From Pseudomonas sp. BBP2017 (GTDB lineage Bacteria > Pseudomonadota > Gammaproteobacteria > Pseudomonadales > Pseudomonadaceae): DNA of 64,000 bases. The stretch lies in assembly GCF_003024385.1 (NCBI RefSeq), contig NZ_PVZN01000005.1, positions 124,001 through 188,000 on the forward strand. Direction: 5' to 3'. Below, in pieces: positions 1 through 10,178 of the stretch; the stretch's first letter is position 1, and each line of letters starts with the position of its first letter. The position numbers and the translations under genes were made by a program. The notes under the pieces are model-generated. The model was not told the DNA's origin, ran no database searches, and was given only the letters and a program-made list of their open reading frames with translations.

Positions 1-11
1 TATTGAGCAAC

Positions 12-43
12 CCTGCAGGAGCTGATTCATCCGCTCCTGCAGG
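12..43 (-). terminator. Hairpin downstream of rlmB
   Basis: A perfect 11-bp inverted repeat (CCTGCAGGAGC / GCTCCTGCAGG) with a 10-nt loop lies just after the rlmB stop codon. There is no U-tract, so it could be a weak terminator, an mRNA-stabilising structure, or an attenuator before whatever gene follows beyond the window edge. Confidence 0.4.
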
Positions 44-51
44 TGCAGGGG

Positions 52-804
52 TCAGGTTTTGGCTTTGGCCTGGCGCTGACGAACGGCCTCGAACAGACAC
101 ACTCCGGTCGCCACCGACACGTTCAGGCTACTGACGCTACCGGCCATCGGCAGCTTGACCAGAAAATCACAGTGCTCACGGGTCAGGCGACGCATGCCTT
201 TGCCTTCAGCACCCATGATCAGGATGGTCGGCCCGGTCAGGTCTTGCTGGTACAGCTCCTGCTCGGCCTCGCCAGCGGTACCGACAACCCACAGGCCACG
301 TTGCTGGAGCTTCTCCAGTGTGCGCGCCAGGTTGGTCACCGCCACCAGCGGGATCACTTCGGCAGCACCGCAGGCAACCTTGCGCACCGCCGGAGTCAGG
401 GTTGCCGACTTGTCCTTGGGCACGATCACCGCCAAGGCACCGGCAGCATCGGCGGTGCGCAGGCAGGCGCCGAGGTTGTGCGGATCGGTTACACCGTCGA
501 GCACCAGAATCAGCGGCGCGCCTTCGGTACGATCAAGCAACTCTTCGAGCATCGCCTCGCCCCATACCTGGCTCGGGCTGACCTCAGCCACCACGCCCTG
601 GTGCACGCCCTCAACCCAGGCGTCCATCTCGCGACGTTCGGCCTGGCCGACTGCCACCCGGTTCTGTGCCGCCAGCTCCAGCAGCGACTGCAGGCGCGGC
701 TCGCTACGCCCCTCCGACAACCAGATCTGTTTGACCCGCTTGGGGTGGTGACGCAACAGGGCTTCTACGGCGTGGACGCCGTAGATTTTTTCCAACTGAC
801 TCAT
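52..804 (-). CDS. rlmB: 23S rRNA (guanosine-2'-O-)-methyltransferase RlmB
   Basis: A SpoU/TrmH-family (SPOUT) methyltransferase of 250 aa. Members of this family 2'-O-methylate G2251 in the peptidyl-transferase centre of 23S rRNA with SAM. The N-terminal substrate-binding domain starts with MSQLEKIYGVHAVEALL. The three SPOUT motifs are visible: NLGACLRTAD at about residue 110, GAEGKGMRRL near 200, and SSLNVSVATGVCLFE near the C-terminus, which forms the knot that binds SAM. The ATG overlaps the rnr stop codon by 4 nt (ATGA), so it is translationally coupled as second gene of an rnr-rlmB operon. The length matches the family. Confidence 0.96.
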   Translation of the reverse strand: MSQLEKIYGVHAVEALLRHHPKRVKQIWLSEGRSEPRLQSLLELAAQNRVAVGQAERREMDAWVEGVHQGVVAEVSPSQVWGEAMLEELLDRTEGAPLILVLDGVTDPHNLGACLRTADAAGALAVIVPKDKSATLTPAVRKVACGAAEVIPLVAVTNLARTLEKLQQRGLWVVGTAGEAEQELYQQDLTGPTILIMGAEGKGMRRLTREHCDFLVKLPMAGSVSSLNVSVATGVCLFEAVRQRQAKAKT

Positions 805-3392
805 GACTTGGCCTTGGGTTTACGTGATCCAGAGCCCGCTTTTGGCGGCCCCTTTCGATGCTTGCTCGGCTTCTCCGACGACTTGCCGCCTTTGGAGGCT
901 GGCTTGCCGCTGGCGTGCTTGGCATCGGACATCAGTGCCTTCTTCATTTCCCGGCTTTTGCGCACTTCGGCGTTTTTCGCCGCAGCATGTGAGGGGAAGT
1001 AAGCTTCGGCGGTTTCGTTCTTCTTGCTGCGGCGCGCAGGCTCGGCCTTGGTCACTTCAGCCTTGTCGAGCACCGGAACAGACTTACCGTCTTGCGGACG
1101 CACGCCTTCAGACCGCTGCTTGCGACCAATCGGCGCCTTCAGTGTGTTCTCGGCCATCTCGAAGTCGATCTTGCGCTGCTCGAGGTCGACGCGCATTACC
1201 CGCACTTCAACCGTGTCACCCAGGCGGAAGCTGCGACCGGTGCGCTCACCGGCCAGGCGATGATGCACAGGGTCGAAGTGGTAGTAATCGCCCGGCAAGG
1301 CGCTGACATGCACCATGCCTTCGACGTAGATGTCGGTCAGCTCGACGAACAGGCCAAAACCAGTCACCGCAGTGATCACACCCGGGAAGCTCTCGCCAAC
1401 GCGGTCTTTCATGTACTCGCACTTGAGCCAGTTGACCACGTCACGGGTGGCCTCGTCGGCCCGCCGCTCGCTCATCGAGCATTGCTCGCCAAGCTGTTCC
1501 AGGGTCGGCTCGTCGTACGGGTAGATGCGTGCCTTGGGGATGCTCATGGCACCGGCGCGCTTGACGTGCGGGGTTTCCTGACGCGAACGGATCACGCTGC
1601 GGATCGCCCGGTGGGTCAGCAGGTCCGGGTAACGGCGAATCGGCGAGGTGAAGTGGGTGTACGCCTCGTAATTCAAACCGAAGTGGCCGTTGTTGTCGGC
1701 GCTGTACACCGCCTGACTCAAGGAACGCAGCATCACGGTCTGGATCAGGTGGAAGTCCGGACGACCGGCGATGCCTGCCAGCAGCGCCTGATAATCCTTC
1801 GGCGACGGACCGTCTTTGCCTTTGTGCAGCGACAGCCCCAGCTCACCGAGGAAGGCGCGCAGTTTTTCCAGACGCTCCGGCGGCGGACCGTCGTGAACCC
1901 GATACAGGGCCGGAATTTCGTGTTTCTTGAGGAACTCGGCGGTGGCCACGTTGGCCGCCAGCATGCATTCCTCGATCAGCTTGTGCGCATCATTGCGTAT
2001 GGTTGGCCGAATTTCAGCGATCTTGCGCTCGGAACCGAAGATGATCCGGGTTTCCTGAGTTTCGAAGTCGATCGCGCCACGGGTATGGCGGGCCGCCAAC
2101 AGCACCTTGTACAGCGCATACAGCTGCTTGAGGTCCGGCACCACTTCGCTGTACTGCTCGCGCAGGGCTTTGCCTTCGCGGGTACGGGCATGCTCGAGCA
2201 TGCTGCTGACCTTGTTGTAGGTCAGGCGCGCGTGGGAGTGGATCACCGCTTCGTAGAACTGGTAATCGACCATTTGCCCGGACTTGTTGATGGTCATTTC
2301 ACAGACCATCGCCAGGCGGTCGACGTGCGGGTTCAGCGAGCACAGGCCGTTGGAGAGTTCTTCAGGCAGCATCGGAATGACGCGCTCGGGGAAGTACACC
2401 GAGTTGCCACGCACCTGAGCTTCGGCATCCAGGGCCGAGCCCAAGCGCACATAACTGGAAACGTCGGCGATCGCCACGTACAGGCGCCAGCCACCGGAAA
2501 ACAGGCGTAGCTTGCCCAGGCTCTCGCAGTACACCGCATCGTCGAAGTCGCGGGCATCTTCGCCGTCGATGGTAACGAACGGCAGATGGCGCAGGTCGAC
2601 GCGATGCTCTTTGTCCTTCTCTTCGACTTCCGGCTTGAGCTTGCGCGCTTCCTTGATCACGGCTTCTGGCCAGACGTGGGGAATGTCGTAGCTGCGCAGG
2701 GCAACGTCGATTTCCATGCCCGGCGCCATGTAGTTGCCGATCACTTCAGTGACATCGCCCTGAGGCTGGAAGCGCGGGGTCGGCCAGTGGGTGATCTTCA
2801 CCTCGACGAACTGACCGATCTTCGCTCCACCGTTACGCCCCGGAGTAATCAGCACTTCCTGCTGAACCTTGGGGTTGTCCGGGGTGACGAAGCCGATACC
2901 GCCTTCTTCGAAGTAGCGGCCAACGATGCTTTCGTGGGCACGCGAGATCACTTCGACCACCACGCCTTCACGGCGGCCGCGGCGATCCAGGCCGGAGACG
3001 CGGGCCAGGGCACGGTCGCCATCGAACACCAGGCGCATTTGTGCCGGGCTGAGGAACAGGTCGTCGCTGCCGTCATCCGGGATCAGGAAACCGAAGCCGT
3101 CGCGGTGGCCGGCGATGCGGCCGAGGATCAGGTCGAGCTTGTCTACCGGGGCATAGGTGCCGCGCCGGGTATAGATCAGCTGACCGTCACGCTCCATCGC
3201 GCGCAGGCGGCGGCGCAGGGCTTCGATCTGGTCTTCGGTGGTAAGACCGAACTCTTCGACCAGTTGCTCACGGGCAGCCGGCGAGCCGCGCTCGTCCAGA
3301 CGCTGCAGGATCAGCTCACGGCTAGGAATAGGGTTTTCGTATTTTTCCGCTTCACGAGCGGCCTCGGGATCGAGGGTCTGCCAATCGGCCAT
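801..3392 (-). CDS. rnr: Ribonuclease R
   Basis: A 3'-5' processive exoribonuclease of 863 aa (RNase II/R family) that degrades structured RNA and takes part in rRNA and mRNA turnover. Domain order: N-terminal helix-turn-helix (about 20-80), two cold-shock domains (about 85-250), the RNB catalytic domain with DGEDARDFDDAVY (the Asp cluster that binds Mg2+) near 275, an S1 domain from about 650 (GVITAVTGFGLFVELTD), and a long Lys/Arg/Ser-rich tail that ends in RKPKAKS. The tail is typical of RNase R and absent from RNase II. The start codon has no good Shine-Dalgarno: CCCCTCC lies directly upstream, and the only purine stretch, AAGG, is about 13 nt away. It is first in the operon with rlmB. 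Confidence 0.97.
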   Translation of the reverse strand: MADWQTLDPEAAREAEKYENPIPSRELILQRLDERGSPAAREQLVEEFGLTTEDQIEALRRRLRAMERDGQLIYTRRGTYAPVDKLDLILGRIAGHRDGFGFLIPDDGSDDLFLSPAQMRLVFDGDRALARVSGLDRRGRREGVVVEVISRAHESIVGRYFEEGGIGFVTPDNPKVQQEVLITPGRNGGAKIGQFVEVKITHWPTPRFQPQGDVTEVIGNYMAPGMEIDVALRSYDIPHVWPEAVIKEARKLKPEVEEKDKEHRVDLRHLPFVTIDGEDARDFDDAVYCESLGKLRLFSGGWRLYVAIADVSSYVRLGSALDAEAQVRGNSVYFPERVIPMLPEELSNGLCSLNPHVDRLAMVCEMTINKSGQMVDYQFYEAVIHSHARLTYNKVSSMLEHARTREGKALREQYSEVVPDLKQLYALYKVLLAARHTRGAIDFETQETRIIFGSERKIAEIRPTIRNDAHKLIEECMLAANVATAEFLKKHEIPALYRVHDGPPPERLEKLRAFLGELGLSLHKGKDGPSPKDYQALLAGIAGRPDFHLIQTVMLRSLSQAVYSADNNGHFGLNYEAYTHFTSPIRRYPDLLTHRAIRSVIRSRQETPHVKRAGAMSIPKARIYPYDEPTLEQLGEQCSMSERRADEATRDVVNWLKCEYMKDRVGESFPGVITAVTGFGLFVELTDIYVEGMVHVSALPGDYYHFDPVHHRLAGERTGRSFRLGDTVEVRVMRVDLEQRKIDFEMAENTLKAPIGRKQRSEGVRPQDGKSVPVLDKAEVTKAEPARRSKKNETAEAYFPSHAAAKNAEVRKSREMKKALMSDAKHASGKPASKGGKSSEKPSKHRKGPPKAGSGSRKPKAKS

Positions 3393-3553
3393 TAGGAGGG
3401 GTTCACCTTGTCTATATAAGGGTTAGTTTGGCATAGGCGTATTGAAACCGGAAATTTCAGGCTTGGACAGCCCTGTCAGAGCCCCCTGGATGCTGCCAAA
3501 ACCATCATAAGGAACAACGACTTGAATTTTTTAAGATTTTTTCTGAACGGGGC

Positions 3554-3582
3554 TTTACAGCGCTCAGAGGCATCCGTATAGT
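3554..3582 (+). promoter_or_regulatory. Sigma-70 promoter of the tRNA-Leu pair
   Basis: The -35 TTTACA (3554-3559) and -10 TATAGT (3577-3582) are separated by exactly 17 bp and followed by a GC-rich discriminator (GCGC). That is the layout usual for stringently controlled stable-RNA promoters. The predicted transcript begins near 3589 and would carry both tRNAs up to the terminator at 3931-3953. Confidence 0.8.
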
Positions 3583-3659
3583 GCGCACCACAACGACGGA
3601 CACCGTCGTTATAGTTGAGATGCAACCTGATGTGAAGCATCATTTGACCTCAGCGAAAT

Positions 3660-3746
3660 GCCCAGATGGTGAAATTGGTAGACACGCCAGCTTCAGGTGC
3701 TGGTGACCTTACGGTCGTGGAAGTTCGAGTCTTCTTCTGGGCACCA
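3660..3746 (+). tRNA. tRNA-Leu (anticodon CAG), copy 1
   Basis: An 87-nt type II tRNA with acceptor arms GCCCAGA and TCTGGGC, discriminator A and encoded CCA. The anticodon arm is CCAGC-TTCAGGT-GCTGG, so the anticodon is CAG, which reads CUG, the dominant Leu codon in high-GC pseudomonads. The long variable arm (tgaccttacggtcg) is that of a tRNA-Leu. It is identical to the copy at 3834-3920. Confidence 0.97.
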
Positions 3747-3833
3747 ATTTCAAATCTTAGAACTGCCCCGCGCTTCTGAGATTTACTGTGACACGCTACA
3801 CTGTTTTCGTTACAAGCTACACCGCTTCATTTT

Positions 3834-3920
3834 GCCCAGATGGTGAAATTGGTAGACACGCCAGCTTCAGGTGCTGGTGACCTTACGGTCGTGGAAGTTC
3901 GAGTCTTCTTCTGGGCACCA
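3834..3920 (+). tRNA. tRNA-Leu (anticodon CAG), copy 2
   Basis: An exact duplicate of the 87-nt tRNA-Leu(CAG) at 3660-3746, including the encoded CCA. An unrelated 87-nt spacer separates them. I see no separate promoter in the spacer, so both probably derive from one precursor transcript that ends at the hairpin just downstream. Confidence 0.97.
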
Positions 3921-3930
3921 ATTCAGATCA

Positions 3931-3953
3931 AACCCGCGAAAGCGGGTTTTTTC
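3931..3953 (+). terminator. Rho-independent terminator of the tRNA-Leu operon
   Basis: The stem AACCCGC/GCGGGTT closes a GAAA tetraloop and is followed by a T-run (TTTTTTCG). It begins 10 nt after the second tRNA. Confidence 0.9.
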
Positions 3954-4042
3954 GTTTCTAACCCCCCCATTTTCTTCCTTGCCGCTTCGAAACAACCGAT
4001 AGCCTGCTCATGAAATTCCCCTCATCCAGGCATTTGAGAAGC

Positions 4043-4061
4043 GATATCGTTTATCATTGTT
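4043..4061 (+). promoter_or_regulatory. Candidate Fur box
   Basis: A 19-bp window beginning GATATCG and containing TTATCATT matches the Fur consensus GATAATGATAATCATTATC at 13 of 19 positions by eye. It lies 35 bp upstream of the ferric-binding protein start, where Fur repression of an iron-uptake operon would be expected. Confidence 0.55.
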
Positions 4062-4096
4062 TCCAGATATGTAGCCGCAAGCGAGGAAGTACCCGC

Positions 4097-5110
4097 ATGA
4101 CGTTCCGCAATGCCCCCCTATTGCGCGGCCTGGCCGTTTCTCTTTTGACCATGCTGCTCGGCGCTTCCGCCGCCATGGCTGCCGACCCTGTTTCACTGAC
4201 CTTGTACAACGGCCAGCACAAGGAAATCGGTGAAGCCATCGCCAAGGCCTACGAGGCCAAGACCGGCATCCACATCAATATTCGCAAGGGCAGCAGCAAC
4301 CAGCTGGCCAGCCAGATCATCGAAGAAGGCGAGCGCTCGCCTGCCGATGTCATCTACACCGAAGAGTCGCCACCGCTGAACAACCTGGGCGAACTCGGCC
4401 TGCTGGCCAAAATCGACGATTCGACTCTGCAGGTGCTACCCAAGGAATTTGTGGCAGCCAACGGCACCTGGATGGGTGTGACTGCACGCACTCGGGTGGT
4501 GGCGTTCAACCCCAAGGTAATCGACGAGAAAGACCTGCCGCCCTCGGTCATGGACTTCGCCGATCCCGAATGGGAAGGCAAGATTGGCTTCGTGCCTACC
4601 AGTGGCGCCTTCCAGGAGCAGGCCGTGGCCATCCTCAAACTGCACGGCCGCGACGCCGCCGAAGAGTGGCTGACGGGCCTTAAGGCCTTCGGCAAGACCT
4701 ACACCAACAACATGGTAGCCCTCAAGGCCGTGGAAAATGGTGAAGTGGCGGCGGTGCTGGTCAACAACTACTACTGGTACGCCCTGAAAAAAGAACGCGA
4801 CCAGCTGGATTCGAAACTCTACTACCTGGCTGACGGCGATGTCGGCGGCTTGATGACCATTTCCGGCGCCGCTGCCGTGAAGGCCAGCAAACACCCGGAA
4901 GAGGCCCAGGCCCTTCTGGCCTGGATGGCCAGCGAAGAAGGTCAGCGCGTGATTACCCAGACCACCGCCGAGTACCCACTGCACAAAGGCATGGTTTCCG
5001 ACCAGGGCCTGAAGCCGTTCGAAGACCTGCGCCCACCGAAAATCAGCCCAGCCGACCTGGGTAACGCCGAAGAAGCCCTGGAACTCGAACGCGAAGTTGG
5101 CCTGCTCTGA
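4097..5110 (+). CDS. Ferric iron ABC transporter periplasmic binding protein (FbpA/AfuA-like)
   Basis: A periplasmic Fe(III)-binding protein of 337 aa for an ABC importer. The ATG at 4097 is chosen because GAGGAAG lies 7 nt upstream and a clean Sec signal peptide follows (MTFRNAPLLRGLAVSLLTML, with an AMA-A cleavage site near residue 31). The mature protein starts with SLTLYNGQHKE, as in the FbpA family. The tandem tyrosines in NNYYWYAL correspond to the iron-ligand pair of FbpA proteins. It overlaps the permease gene by 1 nt (TGATG), and a candidate Fur box lies upstream. No ATP-binding subunit gene is adjacent. Iron specificity is inferred from family and context. Confidence 0.88.
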   Translation: MTFRNAPLLRGLAVSLLTMLLGASAAMAADPVSLTLYNGQHKEIGEAIAKAYEAKTGIHINIRKGSSNQLASQIIEEGERSPADVIYTEESPPLNNLGELGLLAKIDDSTLQVLPKEFVAANGTWMGVTARTRVVAFNPKVIDEKDLPPSVMDFADPEWEGKIGFVPTSGAFQEQAVAILKLHGRDAAEEWLTGLKAFGKTYTNNMVALKAVENGEVAAVLVNNYYWYALKKERDQLDSKLYYLADGDVGGLMTISGAAAVKASKHPEEAQALLAWMASEEGQRVITQTTAEYPLHKGMVSDQGLKPFEDLRPPKISPADLGNAEEALELEREVGLL

Positions 5111-6678
5111 TGAGCGCAGTCGAACCCGCACCGGTGTTGACTAGCCGCTACGTCCCCAAGCGCAAGCGACCTTCGACCTGGGTCGTGCTACCGGTCCTGT
5201 TGCTGGTCGGCCTGAGCCTGCTCCCCCTGCTTTACGTGGCCCTGAAAGCCTGGGAAGCCGGTCTGCGGGAAGCCTTGCACCTGCTCTGGCGCCCGTTTGT
5301 CTGGGGCCTGATGCGCAACACCCTGATGCTGATGACCGGCGTCACCCTGGCCTGCATGGCCCTTGGCGTGTCGCTGGCCTGGCTGCTGGAGCGCAGCGAT
5401 CTGCCAGGGCGGCGTCTATGGGGCGTGATTCTGTGCCTGCCCTTCGCCGTACCGGCTTTCGTCAGCGGCTTTACCTGGGTGTCGCTGAGCCCGCGCTTCG
5501 AAGGCCTGGGCGGCGCCATCCTGGTGATGAGCCTGTCCAAGTATCCGCTGGTGTTCCTGCCGGTGGCCGCGACCCTGCGCAACCTCGACACCTCGCTGGA
5601 AGAGTCGGCGCGCACCCTGGGACAAAATCGCTGGGGCGTGTTCTTCAGAATCACCCTGCCGCTGCTCTGGCCATCGATTCTCGGCGGCAGCCTGCTGATT
5701 GCCCTGCACATGCTGGTGGAGTTCGGCGCCCTGTCGATCCTCGGCCTGCAGACGTTCACCACGGCAATCTACCAGCAGTTCGAACTGGAATTCAGCAACG
5801 CCAACGCGGCGATGCTGTCGGCGGTATTGCTGTTCATGTGCCTGCTGATGCTCTGGTTTGAACTACGCGTACGCGGCAAGGCCCGGCATGTACGCATTGG
5901 CCAGGGCGTGGCGCGACGCGGCGCGCCGATCCGCCTGCGTGCCTGGATGCCAGCTGGGCAACTGTATTGCCTGATCCTGGCACTGCTGGGCAGCGGCATT
6001 CCACTGGGCATGCTCGGTTACTGGTTGAGCGTCGGCTCGTCCGCAGCCTTCCCGGTTGCCGACATCAGCCGTGCACTGTTCTCGTCGCTGTCACTGTCGC
6101 TGGGGGGCGCGGGCTTGAGCTTGCTGTTGGCGCTGCCGGTCAGCTTCCTGGTGGTACGCTATAAAGGCCGCCTGGCGATCTGGGCCGAGCGCTTGCCCTA
6201 CTTGTTGCACGCCCTGCCCGGCCTGGTGATCGCCTTGACCCTGGTGTATTTCGCTTTGCACTACGTGCCAGCGCTGTACCAGACCAGCGGATTGTTGCTG
6301 CTGGCCTATGCCCTGCTGTTTCTGCCACTGGCCCAGGCGCCGGTACGCACAGCACTGAACAAGGCGGCACCGCAGCTTGAAGAAGCGGCGCGCACCCTTG
6401 GAGCGACACAGTTCACGGCGTTCTGCAGAGTCACCCTGCCGATTATCTTCCCAGCCCTGGCGGCGGCATTTGCCCTGGTGTTTCTCGATGCCATGAAGGA
6501 ACTGACCGCAACCCTGCTGCTCAGCCCGACCGGTATGACCACCTTGGCCACTGAAGTCTGGGCGCACACCGCTAACGTCGAGTTCGCGGCGGCGGCGCCT
6601 TATGCAGCACTGCTGATTCTGGTGTCGGGGTTACCGGTGTATCTGCTGACTACGCGGATGTATCTGAACCGCGCTTGA
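5110..6678 (+). CDS. Ferric iron ABC transporter permease (FbpB-like)
   Basis: A fused inner-membrane permease of 522 aa with about 12 transmembrane helices in two homologous halves. Each half has a binding-protein-dependent transport (EAA) loop where the ATPase docks: EESARTLGQNRWGVFFRITLP near residues 160-180 and EEAARTLGATQFTAFCRVTLP near 424-445. This two-domain layout is typical of ferric and thiamine-type permeases. The start codon overlaps the stop of the binding-protein gene. The operon ends here at a REP palindrome without an ATPase gene, so the energising subunit must be encoded elsewhere or be shared. Confidence 0.9.
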   Translation: MSAVEPAPVLTSRYVPKRKRPSTWVVLPVLLLVGLSLLPLLYVALKAWEAGLREALHLLWRPFVWGLMRNTLMLMTGVTLACMALGVSLAWLLERSDLPGRRLWGVILCLPFAVPAFVSGFTWVSLSPRFEGLGGAILVMSLSKYPLVFLPVAATLRNLDTSLEESARTLGQNRWGVFFRITLPLLWPSILGGSLLIALHMLVEFGALSILGLQTFTTAIYQQFELEFSNANAAMLSAVLLFMCLLMLWFELRVRGKARHVRIGQGVARRGAPIRLRAWMPAGQLYCLILALLGSGIPLGMLGYWLSVGSSAAFPVADISRALFSSLSLSLGGAGLSLLLALPVSFLVVRYKGRLAIWAERLPYLLHALPGLVIALTLVYFALHYVPALYQTSGLLLLAYALLFLPLAQAPVRTALNKAAPQLEEAARTLGATQFTAFCRVTLPIIFPALAAAFALVFLDAMKELTATLLLSPTGMTTLATEVWAHTANVEFAAAAPYAALLILVSGLPVYLLTTRMYLNRA

Positions 6679-6694
6679 GGCTCTGTGAAAAAGC

Positions 6695-6753
6695 ATCGCG
6701 GGGCAAGCCCGCTCCCACAGTGAACGTCTGTGGGAGCGGGCTTGCCCCGCGAT
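6695..6753. repeat. REP palindrome (REPIN-like pair)
   Basis: Two 26-bp arms (6695-6720 and 6728-6753), perfect inverted copies around a 7-nt centre, carry the REP core GGGGCAAGCCCGCTCCCAC. It lies between the convergent permease and chemoreceptor genes, where it could also act as a bidirectional terminator. Confidence 0.92.
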
Positions 6754-6758
6754 TGCTT

Positions 6759-8693
6759 TCAGGCGCGGAACTGTCCGAGGCTAGCTTTGAGCTGTGCCGC
6801 CAAATCATCAAGCACCTTGCTACTGGCAGTGGTCTGCATGACCACCTCTGCAGCGCGCTCGGCCTGGACATGAATAGTCTGCACTCGTCCACGCACAGCC
6901 TGAGCCCCTTGCGCCTGTTGCTCAGCCGCGCGGGTGGCCAGGCCTATGGCCGCATGCACCTGCTCAACCGAGGCCTGCACCGACTGCTGCAAGCGCGCAT
7001 TGTCGCGCAGCACCAGCAAACCTTCGCTGGCCTGACGCCCGGCTTGACTGATCGCCGCCACCGCTTCCTTCGCCCCTTGCTGCAGCGCACCGATATGCGC
7101 CTGGATATCGCCGGTTGAACTCTGGGTCTTGCTTGCCAAGGCTCGCACCTCATCTGCGACCACCGCAAAGCCACGCCCGGTCTCACCCGCCCGCGCTGCT
7201 TCGATCGCGGCATTGAGCGCCAACAGGTTGGTCTGCTCGGCGATACCGTGAATCACCGTCAGCACCACCTCGATCTGCTCGCTTTGCTGAGCCAGGCGCT
7301 CGATGACTTTCGAACCGGTTTCAACTTGCCCGGCCAGCTCTTCAATGAGCTTGGCCACCTGGGTCGAGGTACGACTGTTCTCATCGGTGGCCTGGCGAAT
7401 ATCCACTACTTGCTGCAAGGCCGACTGCATGGCGTGACTCTCGGCCTGGGCTTCATCAGCCATGGTCGACAAATCGCGCAGGCTGGCCGCCACCTCATCA
7501 CGCTGCAGTTCGGCCGCAGCATCGGCGCCGGCATTGCGCTGGGCCATGACGCCAATCTCGACACCCGTACGCTGAGCCACCTCGCCCGCCTCCCGGACGA
7601 TTGGCTGCAACTTGTCGACAAACTGGTTTACGGCAGCCGCCATATCACCAATCTCGTCGCGGCTATCGATGGTCACGCGCTTGGTCAGGTCACCCTCACC
7701 CGCCGCCAGATCGTTGAGCGCAGCGATCAACAGGCGCAGCTTGTTAACCACCCGCCGCCCCAGCACCACGGCCACCACCAGCAGCACGCCGAGCCCGACC
7801 AGCGCCAAGCCTACGCCGATATTCCAGCGCAGCGTTGCCGCGGCCTCCTGGACACTCTGCGAGGTGTTGGCCTGCATGCCCGCAGCACTGGCCTGTGCGG
7901 CTTCCAGGCGCGCGCGCAGGGCCTTGTTACTGTCAGCTGCGGCGCCCACCAGGCTCTCGCCAACCAACTGATCACCACTGGAGATCAAGGCCGAGAAGCG
8001 CTTGTCGAGGGCGAGCAGCTCGGCATCCACAGTCGCGGTGGAAACGCCCATCAGCACCTTGCCGATCTCGACGCCGTTAGGGCTGATCGGCGCTTCAACG
8101 AAGTACACCGAGGGATCATTGCGTGCGGCATCCAGAACCTTGTCCAGCGCCCGCTCGCCCTTACCCTTTCCAAGCAAGGCCTGGTTGATCGGATTCTGCC
8201 GGTTCAGGTAGCGGGTCAAGTGCTGACCTTGGGCATCGTCGTACACCACAAACAGCACATTGGGGTTGCGCTGGGCACGCCGGGAGAACTCGGACAGGGT
8301 CGGCACATCGTTGTCCCACATGGCCCGCGGGGCAACCGAGGCCAGCAGTTCAGCCATATCGTTGGCCGAGTCCTTGAGGTTTTTCTCCAGGGTCGCCCGC
8401 AACTGGACCTGTTCGTCCTGCAGACGAGTCGAGAGCCCAGCGGTCAGACGCTGACGGGTACTGGCGGACAGGCTGTCGAGCCCGGCACTGACCTCCTGCC
8501 CGGCCTGCTCAAGTTCGGCGGACAGTTTCTGGCTATCGGCACCCAATCGTTTGCCCAAATCAGCCTCAAGTGTGGTGACCGTGCTCCGGGTCAGCGCGAC
8601 CGCGACCAGCACCTGCACCAAAAGAGCGATACCAAGGGCAACAAAGACCGGCCGCAACAGGCGGCTTCGTAACAGTGAGAGAACGGCAGACAC
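6759..8693 (-). CDS. Methyl-accepting chemotaxis protein
   Basis: An inner-membrane chemoreceptor of 644 aa. TM1 spans about residues 15-35, then a periplasmic sensor domain of about 250 aa, TM2 (about 292-312, [20 protein letters not shown]), a HAMP domain ([15 protein letters not shown]), and the coiled-coil signalling domain with the conserved hairpin tip containing [20 protein letters not shown], which binds CheW and CheA. There is no C-terminal CheR-tethering pentapeptide. I prefer the GTG at 8693: AGAGGG lies 7 nt upstream and TM1 follows closely. An in-frame ATG at 8720 has no good ribosome site. The ligand cannot be told from the sequence. It is monocistronic between the purA terminator and a REP. 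Confidence 0.93.
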   Translation of the reverse strand: MSAVLSLLRSRLLRPVFVALGIALLVQVLVAVALTRSTVTTLEADLGKRLGADSQKLSAELEQAGQEVSAGLDSLSASTRQRLTAGLSTRLQDEQVQLRATLEKNLKDSANDMAELLASVAPRAMWDNDVPTLSEFSRRAQRNPNVLFVVYDDAQGQHLTRYLNRQNPINQALLGKGKGERALDKVLDAARNDPSVYFVEAPISPNGVEIGKVLMGVSTATVDAELLALDKRFSALISSGDQLVGESLVGAAADSNKALRARLEAAQASAAGMQANTSQSVQEAAATLRWNIGVGLALVGLGVLLVVAVVLGRRVVNKLRLLIAALNDLAAGEGDLTKRVTIDSRDEIGDMAAAVNQFVDKLQPIVREAGEVAQRTGVEIGVMAQRNAGADAAAELQRDEVAASLRDLSTMADEAQAESHAMQSALQQVVDIRQATDENSRTSTQVAKLIEELAGQVETGSKVIERLAQQSEQIEVVLTVIHGIAEQTNLLALNAAIEAARAGETGRGFAVVADEVRALASKTQSSTGDIQAHIGALQQGAKEAVAAISQAGRQASEGLLVLRDNARLQQSVQASVEQVHAAIGLATRAAEQQAQGAQAVRGRVQTIHVQAERAAEVVMQTTASSKVLDDLAAQLKASLGQFRA

Positions 8694-8782
8694 GTGAGAA
8701 CCCTCTACTACTGGGGCCATTAATATGATGGCAACCCGAAAGTGATTCTTACAGCAAAGGTTGTGCCGAACAGCAGACAGAA

Positions 8783-8816
8783 ACGACAAAGGCCCCTATG
8801 CAGGGGCCTTTGCTTT
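8783..8816 (-). terminator. Terminator downstream of purA
   Basis: The inverted repeat CAAAGGCCCC / GGGGCCTTTG (stem about 10 bp, 5-6 nt loop) lies 20 nt after the purA stop and is followed on the minus strand by a short T-containing stretch. It separates purA from the chemoreceptor gene. Confidence 0.7.
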
Positions 8817-8831
8817 TACATCAATCGCGAA

Positions 8832-10178
<1,347 letters not shown>

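Noticed and set aside
8694..8760. Possible FliA promoter (TAAGAATC-N11-GCCATCAT) ahead of the chemoreceptor
   Set aside because: Only about half of the consensus positions match, so I do not list it as a feature.
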